Shown here piece by piece: positions 28,469-38,088 of a stretch of 64,000 bases of DNA. The translations under genes were made by a program, and so were the position numbers. The stretch comes from Thioclava sp. GXIMD4216 (GTDB lineage Bacteria; Pseudomonadota; Alphaproteobacteria; Rhodobacterales; Rhodobacteraceae). Below the pieces are notes generated by a model. It had not been told where the DNA came from and did not search any database. It saw nothing but the letters and a program-made list of their open reading frames with translations. The DNA lies in NCBI RefSeq assembly GCF_037949285.1, contig NZ_CP149926.1, positions 62,001 to 126,000 on the forward strand, given 5' to 3'. Each line of letters starts with the position of its first letter. Position 1 is the first letter of the stretch.

Positions 28469-28816
28469 ATGTTGACCCGAGTTTACGCCTTCGCAGCGAT
28501 TGGCCTATTGGCCGCCTGCCAGCCTTCCCAACAAGAACTGGCCCCGACCCCGATCCTCCCCGAATCAGCTCAAGCCCTGATCCAGCCGGAAAATTCCGCC
28601 GACGGGCTGAACGAACGCGAGCCCGATCTTTGCGGGGCCAAAGCCTATTCTTATGTGCTTGGCCAGCCGGGCAGCGTCGTCTCGACCCTGCCGCTTGGTG
28701 ACACGAAATACCGCGTGGTCGAATGGCGCGGTGTGGAAGACCAGCTTTACCAACCGCATCGGATCGTCTTCCGCCTCGACGAGGCAGGCAATGTCTATAA
28801 CGTAGATTGCGGTTGA
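28469..28816 (+). CDS. Peptidase inhibitor I78 family lipoprotein
   Basis: A 115-residue protein with a lipobox (LLAAC, Cys16) after a short signal helix. The rest fits the I78 inhibitor pattern: DLCGAKAYSYVLGQPGSVV, the middle YRVVEWRG, RIVFRLDEAGNVYNVDCG at the end, with the two conserved cysteines. Family members inhibit serine proteases such as subtilisin, so a periplasmic inhibitor is likely. The short AGAG ribosome site precedes the ATG at 28469. It lies divergent from frmA. Confidence 0.8.
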   Translation: MLTRVYAFAAIGLLAACQPSQQELAPTPILPESAQALIQPENSADGLNEREPDLCGAKAYSYVLGQPGSVVSTLPLGDTKYRVVEWRGVEDQLYQPHRIVFRLDEAGNVYNVDCG

Positions 28817-28849
28817 GAATGCGCGTCGCGCATCTTGGCGCGAGCTGCG

Positions 28850-28878
28850 GGATTGGCGGGATTGCGGCCTGCCAATCC
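28850..28878 (+). terminator. Inverted repeat after I78 lipoprotein gene
   Basis: GGATTGGC (28850-28857) and GCCAATCC (28871-28878) form perfect 8-base arms about 35 bases past the stop. No T-run follows, so it may be a factor-independent pause, a weak terminator or a protein-binding site. Confidence 0.3.
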
Positions 28879-28999
28879 GACCCGCGCCCGTGACGCCGGA
28901 CACGGGCGGCACGGCCCCTGCGGCCCATTGCGGGGCCGACAGGCTTTACGGACAGCGCCTTTGCGGACAGGGCCAAAACCCCGCCCGCAAGAGGCACGG

Positions 29000-29434
29000 T
29001 TATTCCTTGAACTGCTTATGGCAGCCGCCGCAGGCCGCACCAACCGCCTGCATCCCTTCCCGCACGCCCGCCAGAGACGAGGTGTCCATCTGCGCCGAGG
29101 CGACCTCGAGATCGGTGGCATGAGAGGTGAAGGCCTCCCAGTTGTCCCAGATGCTGGATTTGGCTTCCGATTCAGGGTCTGTGGCCTTGGCTTCGAACAA
29201 AGGCGCCACCTTCTTGGCCTCTTCCTTCAGCGCCGAAGCGGCAGAGGCCGCGATCTCGGCATCAAAGCTGCTTTTGCCCTTGGCCATATCGCCCAGAATA
29301 TTGGACGACTGACGCAGCTCTTTCATTCCGTCCTGCCAGGCTTTGACCGTCGGATCTGCGACATCGGCATACACCGCCGCGACCGAGCTGCCCATCAGCA
29401 GGACCGCTGCGGAAAAAGTAATGAAACGCTGCAT
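29000..29434 (-). CDS. Cytochrome c' (c556-like)
   Basis: A 144-residue periplasmic c-type cytochrome with a signal peptide (cleavage near residue 22) and the heme motif CGGCH at 135-139, close to the C-terminus as in cytochrome c'. The rest is alpha-helical and matches the four-helix bundle. Such proteins bind NO or CO or accept electrons, and are common in Rhodobacterales; the precise role here is not determinable. I use the ATG at 29434 behind CAAGGAG; the longer reading to 29602 lacks support. Confidence 0.9.
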   Translation of the reverse strand: MQRFITFSAAVLLMGSSVAAVYADVADPTVKAWQDGMKELRQSSNILGDMAKGKSSFDAEIAASAASALKEEAKKVAPLFEAKATDPESEAKSSIWDNWEAFTSHATDLEVASAQMDTSSLAGVREGMQAVGAACGGCHKQFKE

Positions 29435-29943
29435 CTGTGGCTCCTTGTGAAATAGCTTATGCGAAGACGCGTAATGGCTCTGCACATCCTGGACACTATG
29501 CCAGCCTCCGCTGTGAGACAAAACAGGTTTTCCGTCAGCCCGCCCCCCCCACGAGGAAAACCGCCCACGAAAGGCCCGCGCCCATCTGAACGCGCCCTGC
29601 ACAGCCGGTCATCCGCAATCGGGCAGGCCCCGCCGCAACTGGCCTGTGCAGTTCGGCCCGAAAGGCATGGATCGCAAAGAGGGGGAAAGACTGTTCCGGT
29701 GCCGCATACTGGGTGGGGGCTGTTAACTGCGGCACCGGAACAGAGCGTTTGCTTTCGCTCTCTCTTTCCTGACAGCGGATCGCGGCACCTTCGAGGGGGC
29801 AAAAAGGTCATTTCAAGACCGGAATCTGGCTAAACCAAGAATTGATTAACCGCATTCACTTTCCGCTCATAATGGCACCCGCGCCGTGCTGCGGCCCCTT
29901 GGAAAAGATTGCGCGAAACGCAAAGCGGTGGCAGGCTGGCCCC
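29435..29943. other. 509-base intergenic region with strong RNA-like structure, no gene seen
   Basis: No supported coding sequence. It contains, in order, CTGCACAG (29597-29604) / CTGTGCAG (29644-29651); GGAAAGA (29684-29690) / TCTTTCC (29763-29769); and, between the last pair, a perfect 16-base inverted repeat CTGTTCCGGTGCCGCA (29691-29706) / TGCGGCACCGGAACAG (29728-29743) followed by AGAGCG/CGCTCT. This gives a three-stem arrangement on either strand. The plus-strand start of DUF2794 is 200 bases further on. Function unknown. Confidence 0.6.
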
Positions 29944-30282
29944 ATGACAGTGCAAAATATGCCGCCTCTTTCCGGAGGCACACCGCAAATCGCCTTCGAC
30001 CGCCACGAGCTTTCGGTCATCCTCTCGGTCTATGGCCGCATGGTCGCAGCTGGTGAATGGCGTGATTACGGCATGAGCTTTCTCAGGGATGTGGCGATTT
30101 TCTCGGTCTTCCGCCGGGCGGCAGAATACCCGATCTACCGCATCGAAAAGCGCCCCGCCCTGCGCAACCGGCAGGGGATGTATTCGGTGATCGGCATGGA
30201 CGGGCGGATCCTCAAACGCGGCCATGACCTTGCACAGGTGCTACAGGTTCTGGAGCGCAAGCTGATCCGCCCGATCGATTAG
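29944..30282 (+). CDS. DUF2794 domain-containing protein
   Basis: A 112-residue protein of the DUF2794 family, found mainly in alphaproteobacteria. Typical features are IAFDRHELSVILSVYGRMVAAGEWRDY near the start and YRIEKRPALRNRQGMYSVIGMDGRILKRG later; both are quoted in part. No function is known. I place the start at 29944 rather than the longer reading at 29842. Converges on an NlpC gene, with a 4-base overlap at the stop codons. Confidence 0.8.
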   Translation: MTVQNMPPLSGGTPQIAFDRHELSVILSVYGRMVAAGEWRDYGMSFLRDVAIFSVFRRAAEYPIYRIEKRPALRNRQGMYSVIGMDGRILKRGHDLAQVLQVLERKLIRPID

Positions 30283-31132
30283 AGCCTGCGCTTGCGGCCC
30301 AGATAGATCCCCTCGCCGGAGGCGGCGATGCGCTCCATCGTGTCGCGGATCGGTTCGTAACGGACCGCCATATGGTGGCCATTGGCATGGATCAGGCGCG
30401 TGTCATCGACCGCCATCGCCACATGCCCCTTCCAGAAGAACAGATCCCCGCGGATAACCGGAACCTCTTCCGGAAGCACCTGCCCGAAACCGTGCCACTG
30501 CTGGTCACTATCGGCCGGACAGGCGATACCGCAAAGCCGGTAAGACAGCTGCACGAGCCCCGAACAGTCGATCCCGTCATAGCCGTTCCCCCCCCAGAGA
30601 TAGGGAGCCCCCAGCAGACGTTCGGCCACGGCCACAGGATCGGCCTCGGGGGCGGTCACCGCGCGCAGATGCTGGCGCGGCACGAAGCCTTCCGCTGTCA
30701 CGACAAAGCCGCCCTCTTCCCGTATCGCGCAAAGCCCTGCGCCGATCGGCAGGGCCATGACCTCGCCGCGCTTGATGGAGGCCTCGCGATAGATATGGGT
30801 GGCAGGGGCACAGACCACATGGGTGACATCCCCGCCCTGCCCCAAAGCGGTCAGAGGCACCCAGCCGCAATAGTGGTCGGCTGCGGCCTGAACGAAGGCC
30901 CATCCCGCGCGTTCGTCGATCACGGTCACGCCCGCCCCGAAAACAAGCTGCCGGTCACGTGCTCCGGCGGGGGCGTCACATAGATCCACCACTGGCACAG
31001 CGACCCGCGCAGGCCGGCCCTCGGTAAAGCTGATCGCGGCCACTTTCCCCTTGAGGGCAACCAGTGCCACCGAGCCGGAATAGGGGGTCAGCCGCCTGTC
31101 CAACCCGTGCAGGGGATCACATCCGGCAGGCG

Positions 31133-31136
<4 letters not shown>
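30279..31136 (-). CDS. NlpC/P60 family peptidoglycan hydrolase
   Basis: A 285-residue cysteine peptidase. The catalytic triad lies in the C-terminal NlpC/P60 domain: Cys191 (DCSGL), His238 (KGHVAM) and His250 (LIHANGHH). The N-terminal part has two SH3-like beta domains (about 50-155). These enzymes cut peptide bonds in murein stems or similar peptides. There is no obvious signal peptide, so it may be cytoplasmic or translocated in some other way. It overlaps the end of the leucyl aminopeptidase gene by 4 bases (ATGA), implying a shared operon. Confidence 0.88.
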
Positions 31137-32536
<1,400 letters not shown>

Positions 32537-32662
32537 CAGAAGCTTCCGGATCGGTTGGACATTTGCCTCAGCCTAACCTGCTCTGCGCCACCTGCAAGAG
32601 CACGCCGGAGCGTCAGCCGCGTTCTCACGCGGCTTTGCACCATGATCTGCGGTGCCCCCCGC

Positions 32663-33169
32663 CTAGATGCTCATATCCTCCAGATCCCAAACCTCGCTCA
32701 GCGAGCGGTCCCCGATCCGCATCAACCGTGCCAAAACAGCACGCGAGGCCACCAGATCCTGCGCCCGCATACAGTCCCGCAGATCCCGCGTCACCTGCTC
32801 CAGCTTGGTCATTCCCACCTGACGCGCCAACGGAATAAGCGAGGTCACGGCGTCGTCAAACGCCCCGAGCTGGTTTTTCTGCACGGCGGCATCAATGGCA
32901 ACCATATGCATCGCCAGATCCTCGATTGCGCTGGCCATCAGCCGTTCGGCTGCCTGCTGCCCCAACTGGGCATAAAGCGCGACGATCCGGGCCTGTTCAA
33001 TCCGCACCGTTTCATTGCAGCGCAATTTCGTAACATTTGCCAAACTGGCACCCTCCGCATTGCGTCGGGTCACATCATACTGACCATACAGAACACGTAT
33101 GGCTTTCAAGGACCCCATTTTGGCAGGTATAGCCTGCCCCCCATGACCCCCACGGTCGACATTCACCAT
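32663..33169 (-). CDS. Helical hypothetical protein
   Basis: A 168-residue, mostly alpha-helical protein that I do not recognise. After a variable N-terminus, helices of 20-25 residues follow (RIEQARIVALYAQLGQQAAERL; SAIEDLAMHMVAIDAAVQ; LEQVTRDLRDCMRA). The pattern resembles four-helix bundles such as histidine phosphotransfer domains, but I see no clear phospho-His motif. The start is uncertain: 33169 or the ATG at 33118, neither with a strong ribosome site. It stands alone between the aminopeptidase and carbonic anhydrase genes. Confidence 0.6.
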   Translation of the reverse strand: MVNVDRGGHGGQAIPAKMGSLKAIRVLYGQYDVTRRNAEGASLANVTKLRCNETVRIEQARIVALYAQLGQQAAERLMASAIEDLAMHMVAIDAAVQKNQLGAFDDAVTSLIPLARQVGMTKLEQVTRDLRDCMRAQDLVASRAVLARLMRIGDRSLSEVWDLEDMSI

Positions 33170-33290
33170 GCAGGAAAGGTCTCAAGAAAAGCTTTCATAA
33201 TTAGGAAAAACTCTGCCTAACCCCCGGAAAATCTCTCGAACTCCCCTTGTATCGGGTCTAAGTAAGGGGAAATCATTATAGGGGATGATC

Positions 33291-33941
33291 ATGAGGGAAC
33301 GTGTAAAACTGTTGCCGCCGACTTTGGTGCAACGCTTCCACGGCTGGAAAGCAACCACCTATTCGGAAAATTCCGTATGGTACAAAAAGCTCGCCGATGA
33401 GGGCCAGCGCCCGCGTGCGATGGTGATCTCGTGCTGCGATTCGCGTGTGCATGTCACCTCGATCTTCGGTGCCGACTCGGGCGAGTTCTTCATTCACCGT
33501 AATATCGCGAACCTCGTGCCGCCCTATGAGCCCGATGGCGAACATCACGGCACCTCCGCCGCACTGGAATATGCCGTACAGGCGCTGAAAGTGTCGCATC
33601 TGATCGTGCTCGGCCACTCGAATTGCGGTGGCGTGGCAGGGTGCAACGCGATGTGCACCGGCCATGCGCCCGAACTGGAAGACAAGACCTCGTTCGTGGG
33701 CACCTGGCTCAACCTGCTGCGTCCCGGCTTCGAACGCGTCAAGGATCTGCCGGAAGAAGAGCGAATCACGGCGCTTGAACAAGAGGCCGTTATGGTCAGC
33801 CTTGAAAACCTGATGACCTTCCCCTTTGTCACGGCGGCTGTCGAATCGGGTCAGATGACGCTGCACGGGCTGTGGCACGACATCGGCAGCGGTGATCTGC
33901 GCCAGTACAACCCCAACAAGAATGGGTTTGAAGCCGTCTGA
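33291..33941 (+). CDS. Beta-class carbonic anhydrase
   Basis: A 216-residue zinc enzyme that interconverts CO2 and bicarbonate. Ligands are Cys48 in the CCDSR motif (CxDxR), His109 and Cys112 in GHSNCGG. Asp50 and Arg52 form the catalytic dyad. The second residue of the CxDxR motif is Cys rather than the more usual Ser or Ala. The start at 33291 follows GGGG by 7 bases; the ATG six bases earlier is too close to it. Confidence 0.95.
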   Translation: MRERVKLLPPTLVQRFHGWKATTYSENSVWYKKLADEGQRPRAMVISCCDSRVHVTSIFGADSGEFFIHRNIANLVPPYEPDGEHHGTSAALEYAVQALKVSHLIVLGHSNCGGVAGCNAMCTGHAPELEDKTSFVGTWLNLLRPGFERVKDLPEEERITALEQEAVMVSLENLMTFPFVTAAVESGQMTLHGLWHDIGSGDLRQYNPNKNGFEAV

Positions 33942-33994
33942 GGCGGTTTTAATAAAAAAGAGCAAGTTCGCTTAACTCGCGATTAAGGACAGGG

Positions 33995-34702
33995 ATGCAA
34001 TCTGGCGACATGACCCAGATTGCATCACACCTCGTCACCCTCCGCCTGCCGGCAGACATGATCCACCTGATCGAACGCACGGCACGCGCGCAAGCAAAGT
34101 CCCCCGCGGACCTGATCCGCGGCGCTCTTCTGGCTTCCCTGTCTCAGGGGGGCAGCACCGTCGCCGAACGCCTGCGCAAGCATGTGGCACTGGCGGAATG
34201 TTTCGAGCTGGCCGATGGCTGGCTGGATCTTCAGGCCCAGCTGCGCGGTCTCGGGTTCGTGCTGCGCCATAACGGTGAAGAGCAGGTCTGCCTGCATGAC
34301 TTCCCGTCGCAGGATTTCCTCTGCAGCCTACATGATATCGGCCAGAATCTGGGCGAACTGACCCGCCGCTACCATTCTCCCTTCCCCGGCCTGCGCCCCG
34401 AAGCTGCCGCCGAAGCGGCGCCCGAACCGGTTCCGGCTCCGATGCTGCAAACCGCACCTCAAGCTGCCACGGCAACGGCAGAGATCGAGCCCCTCGTGCA
34501 GCCCCAGCCCGTCTTCCATTCGCTGCGCCGCAAACCGCGCCCGGAACCGGACCGCCCGAAGCTGGTCGCCGTTTCGACCGCCCCCACCGAAGACGAGCTG
34601 GACGCCGCTTTCAGCAATGCGATGTTCCGGTCCCGCCGCGCGGCGCAGGCGGTCAGGTTCAGTGCAGAACCTGATCTGCGGGCCACTCCAATCGCGTCGT
34701 AA
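33995..34702 (+). CDS. Protein with ribbon-helix-helix-like N-terminus
   Basis: A 235-residue protein of unknown function. Residues about 13-48 (LVTLRLPADMIHLIERTARAQAKSPADLIRGALLASL, seen in part) look like a ribbon-helix-helix DNA-binding motif: a beta strand followed by two helices. The middle is a compact domain with HNGEEQVCLHDFPSQDFLCSLHDIG, then a disordered Pro/Glu/Ala-rich linker (about 130-165), and a basic C-terminus. AAGGACAGGG precedes the ATG. It overlaps the converging MuiA gene by 44 bases. A regulator is plausible but unproven. Confidence 0.6.
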   Translation: MQSGDMTQIASHLVTLRLPADMIHLIERTARAQAKSPADLIRGALLASLSQGGSTVAERLRKHVALAECFELADGWLDLQAQLRGLGFVLRHNGEEQVCLHDFPSQDFLCSLHDIGQNLGELTRRYHSPFPGLRPEAAAEAAPEPVPAPMLQTAPQAATATAEIEPLVQPQPVFHSLRRKPRPEPDRPKLVAVSTAPTEDELDAAFSNAMFRSRRAAQAVRFSAEPDLRATPIAS

Positions 34703-36218
34703 GCGTGATCTCGCGGCTGGCCTGCGCGGGCAGGTCAAACCGCCATCCCAGAAGACCGGTCTTGTCGTCAAGATCGGTCTGGCTGACCTCGGGCGAGGCA
34801 TTCCAGCTGATCTTCAGATCATCCTGTTCCGAATAAGGCACCTGATCCACCACCCGCAGGGGCCATGACTGGTCGGTATGGTTCTCGACGGTCATCCGCA
34901 CGGTCTCCACCTGTTCATTCCGGCGCGCGATCACCCCGCGATCTCCAGACTGGCGGGTCTGCTTGCGGGTCAGCACAAGCCCGTCAATCGCTCCGAACCC
35001 CTGGGTGACCGTCTGGCCCGGCATCGTCAGCGGGAGGGCACCCTGACCGACCAGACGCCCATCGGCATAAAGCATCACCGGACCGGGCAGAATCGGCTCG
35101 GACCCGCTATTGGTCGCCTCGGCCACCAGATAGGCGGTTGCATCGCGCGAAGGCACGGCCTCCGCCCAGCTTGCGGCCTTCAAGGACAGATCATCCATCT
35201 TCAGACGCAGCGCCTCGGCCCCGTCGCGCATATCCACCTTCTGCGGCAGATGATAGACAAGCGACACCCCCTCCATTTGCGGTGCTAGCAGATCCGCCTT
35301 CCGCATCGGTGCCGCCTCGACCTCGGCTGCGGCATATTCCGCCCCCATCGTTCGCAGAACCGGACGGTCCGGCCCGACGCTGCGCAAAAGCGGCCATAGC
35401 TCGGACGGATCCATGCGGTCATTCGGGCGCGCGGTTGACAGGGTCAGATCGACATTGTGCCAGTCCTCGCCGCTCGACTGATGCACCGACACCAGCCGCG
35501 TAAGATCAATCCGCTTGGCGCCGCGGTCCAGACGCATATCATACACCGGCGACCAGCCCGCATCATCGGCAAAGCTCGTCAGCGTCAGCACCCCATGCCC
35601 GCTGGCCGTGGCCTCCAGCCACTGGCCATTCTCCGCTTTGGCCAAAAGTTGCGCCAGATCATCCTGCGCGCGCTGCAACGCGCGTCGGTCAGGGGCCAGT
35701 GCCGCCTCGGCACGGCGCGCCTCCGCTTGCGCATGCAAGGCGGTCTGACGCGCCGCCAGAGCACGCGCTTCGACCTCATCGCCAATCGCAAGCGCCTGCT
35801 CGGGCGTGGCCTGCGCCGCCCCGATCCCACGCAGATAGACCACCCGATCCAGCGCCGCCTCGGCTTTGGCCCGCAAAAGCGCGACCGCATCCTCTTTCTG
35901 CGCCAGATCCTCGGTCATTTGCGCAAGCTTGGCGCGCGCCTCCTGCACGACAGGGCTGTCGCCCGCCCCCTGCCCCGAGACAAGCCGCACGCCCGAAAGG
36001 CTGACGCCCTCACCCGCGATCCGAAGCCGGTCAAGATCAAGGCTGGCAGGCAGTCCCGCAACCCGCACGGTGCCCGCCCCATCCGGAACCTGCACCTGCC
36101 GCGTCACCTCGGCCCCTTGCGGATACAGCGTGACACGACGTATCTGCGCCTGCAAAAGATCCTCTGCCCATACCGTTTGCGGCAATGCCACGACCAGTCC
36201 GGCCATTATCAAACGCAT
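34659..36218 (-). CDS. MuiA-family protein (DUF4140/DUF4139)
   Basis: A 519-residue protein with a signal peptide (cleavage near AEDL, residue 20). The N-terminal DUF4140 part (IRRVTLYPQGAEVTRQVQV) precedes an Ala/Glu-rich coiled-coil region and a C-terminal DUF4139 beta domain (GWSPVYDMRLD, GYG-type SQTDLDDKTGLLGWRFDL, in part). A homologue has been called mucoidy inhibitor A. Likely periplasmic or surface-exposed; function unclear. The GGAGGAG ribosome site favours the ATG at 36218 over a GTG codon before it. Confidence 0.85.
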   Translation of the reverse strand: MRLIMAGLVVALPQTVWAEDLLQAQIRRVTLYPQGAEVTRQVQVPDGAGTVRVAGLPASLDLDRLRIAGEGVSLSGVRLVSGQGAGDSPVVQEARAKLAQMTEDLAQKEDAVALLRAKAEAALDRVVYLRGIGAAQATPEQALAIGDEVEARALAARQTALHAQAEARRAEAALAPDRRALQRAQDDLAQLLAKAENGQWLEATASGHGVLTLTSFADDAGWSPVYDMRLDRGAKRIDLTRLVSVHQSSGEDWHNVDLTLSTARPNDRMDPSELWPLLRSVGPDRPVLRTMGAEYAAAEVEAAPMRKADLLAPQMEGVSLVYHLPQKVDMRDGAEALRLKMDDLSLKAASWAEAVPSRDATAYLVAEATNSGSEPILPGPVMLYADGRLVGQGALPLTMPGQTVTQGFGAIDGLVLTRKQTRQSGDRGVIARRNEQVETVRMTVENHTDQSWPLRVVDQVPYSEQDDLKISWNASPEVSQTDLDDKTGLLGWRFDLPAQASREITLTTRLEWPADQVLH

Positions 36219-36324
36219 CACATTCTCCTCCCCGACTATTCACGAAGGTGATCGGTCGGACAGAGGCTGACAAGCCCCCGCCCGCATAATCCCCCGCCTC
36301 CGCCAATGACGATTGCGTCAATGC

Positions 36325-36353
36325 AAAACGCCCGGAGAACTCTCCGGGCGTTT
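36325..36353 (-). terminator. Intrinsic terminator of asd
   Basis: Minus-strand AAACGCCCGGAG-AGTT-CTCCGGGCGTTTT is a near-perfect hairpin ending in TTTT, 23 bases past the asd stop. On the plus strand it also ends in TTT, so it may protect muiA from the opposite side. Confidence 0.9.
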
Positions 36354-36375
36354 CGACATCAGTCCAGTCTGGCGC

Positions 36376-37398
36376 TTAGCCTTTTTTCAGGCAGCGCTTC
36401 CCAAGCGTTTCGGCAATCTGCACGGCATTCAGCGCCGCGCCCTTGCGCAGGTTATCCGACACGCACCACAGGTTCAGACCATTCTCGATGGTGCTGTCCT
36501 GACGGATGCGCGAGATGAAGGTCGCGTAATCGCCCACGCATTCCACGGGGGTGACATAGCCGCCATCCTCGCGCTTATCGACCACCAGAATACCGGGGGC
36601 TTCACGCAGGATATCGCGGGCTTCGTCCTCATCAAGGAACTCTTCGAACTCGAGGTTGATCGCTTCCGAGTGACCCACAAAGACCGGCACGCGCACACAG
36701 GTCGCGGTGACCTTGATCGCCGGATCGACGATTTTCTTGGTCTCGGCCACCATCTTCCATTCTTCCTTGGTCGAGCCGTCTTCCATGAAGACGTCGATAT
36801 GGGGAATCACGTTGAAAGCGATCTGCTTGGTGAATTTCTTCGGCTCTTTTTCCTGACCGGGGACGTAAAGGCCCTTGGTCTGGTCCCACAGCTCATCGAT
36901 CCCTTCCTTGCCCGAGCCGGACACCGACTGGTAGGTCGACACGACAACGCGCTTGATCTTGGCACGGTCATGCAGCGGCTTGAGCGCCACAACCATCTGC
37001 GCGGTCGAGCAGTTGGGGTTCGCGATGATGTTCTTCTTGGTGTAGCCATCAACCGCCTCGGGGTTCACTTCCGGCACGACCAGCGGAATCTCCGGATCGT
37101 AGCGGTAGAGCGAGGAGTTATCGATGACAACGCAACCCGCTTTCGCCGCGATCGGCGCGTATTGCTTGGTCGCATCCGAGCCGATGGCGAAGAGCGCAAT
37201 GTCATAGCCAGAGAAGTCGAACCCTTCGATGTCCTTGCACTTGAGTGTCTTGTCGCCATAGCTGACCTCAGTACCAAGGCTCCGGCGCGACGCCAGAGCA
37301 ACAACCTCATCGGCAGGGAACTCGCGCTCGGCGAGAATATTCAGCATTTCGCGGCCCACATTACCCGTGGCGCCAGCAACGACGACTTTATAGCCCAA
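36376..37398 (-). CDS. asd: Aspartate-semialdehyde dehydrogenase
   Basis: A 340-residue enzyme reducing aspartyl phosphate to aspartate semialdehyde, the branch to lysine, methionine, threonine and diaminopimelate. The Rossmann motif GATGNVGREML lies at 9-19 and the active Cys is at 130 in NPNCST; a second catalytic segment is VVSTYQSVSGSGK. The start codon is TTG at 37396-37398, supported by AAGGAGG seven bases ahead; no ATG fits better. It is one of few non-ATG starts in the window and may keep expression moderate. Confidence 0.94.
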   Translation of the reverse strand: MGYKVVVAGATGNVGREMLNILAEREFPADEVVALASRRSLGTEVSYGDKTLKCKDIEGFDFSGYDIALFAIGSDATKQYAPIAAKAGCVVIDNSSLYRYDPEIPLVVPEVNPEAVDGYTKKNIIANPNCSTAQMVVALKPLHDRAKIKRVVVSTYQSVSGSGKEGIDELWDQTKGLYVPGQEKEPKKFTKQIAFNVIPHIDVFMEDGSTKEEWKMVAETKKIVDPAIKVTATCVRVPVFVGHSEAINLEFEEFLDEDEARDILREAPGILVVDKREDGGYVTPVECVGDYATFISRIRQDSTIENGLNLWCVSDNLRKGAALNAVQIAETLGKRCLKKG

Positions 37399-37473
37399 TT
37401 TAGGCCCTCCTTGTACTTCGGACGAGGTGCGACATAGCCCGAATGGCCGTATATTTAAAGGGTTTTCGCGAAA

Positions 37474-38088
37474 TTAGCGGCGAATAAGGCGGTTATCTTG
37501 CGCCATCAGCCCTGCGACGAAATCGGCCTCGGAGGTGAAATCATGCGGCACATCTTTGGCGCTGCGGCTGCCCGAAAGCGACAAAGAGGCAAAGAAATCA
37601 AAGCCGTATAGCGTCAACTGCCGCAGATCCGAGCGCAAGAGAAGGTCGATCATCATCGCCCCCGTGGTGGGCTGCGCGCCAAGCCGGCTTTGCAGATCCG
37701 CATAATCGGCCAGAGGGTGCAGATAGAAACCGTGGCTTGTGGCCGTTTGCCAATCCAGCCGTTTGCGTTTGTGACTCATCCACAGATACCGCCCCGCCCC
37801 GATGCGGGCACGGTCCTGCGCCCCGAGCCGCGTCGCAAGGGCCAGCCAGTCCGTGCGGGTGCCGTGGCTTGCCACCGACGGCATCGGGGCACGGTTGATC
37901 CGCACCACCACATCCTGCGCATCGATCTCGGCCCCGTGCCGCGTTTCCGCCAGCGACCGCGCATTGCCCACCAGCGCCACCGATTTGCCCGCAAGCCCCG
38001 CCAGCAGATCCGCCTGATCCACCGACATCGCGGCCAGAGGTGCCTCCTGCCGCAAAAGCCGCGCCAGATAGAAACCCGCCCGCGTCAT
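37474..38088 (-). CDS. Glycosyltransferase family 29 (sialyltransferase-like) protein
   Basis: A 204-residue protein with the two GT29 marks: an L-type motif near residues 36-70 (SVALVGNARSLAETRHG, VVVRINRAP) and an S-type motif (TTGAMMIDLLLR, LTLYGFDFF). Members transfer sialic acid from CMP-sialic acid in animals; bacterial relatives may act on other nucleotide sugars or be inactive. Its start overlaps the upstream GT4 gene stop by four bases (ATGA), so both are made together, probably for a cell-surface glycan. No other sialic acid genes are in the window. Confidence 0.75.
   Translation of the reverse strand: MTRAGFYLARLLRQEAPLAAMSVDQADLLAGLAGKSVALVGNARSLAETRHGAEIDAQDVVVRINRAPMPSVASHGTRTDWLALATRLGAQDRARIGAGRYLWMSHKRKRLDWQTATSHGFYLHPLADYADLQSRLGAQPTTGAMMIDLLLRSDLRQLTLYGFDFFASLSLSGSRSAKDVPHDFTSEADFVAGLMAQDNRLIRR

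Noticed and set aside
29684..29769. 6S RNA or intrinsic terminator for the 16-base inverted repeat
   Set aside because: No T-run follows on either strand, and I could not match the central bubble or conserved parts of 6S RNA by eye; left unassigned.
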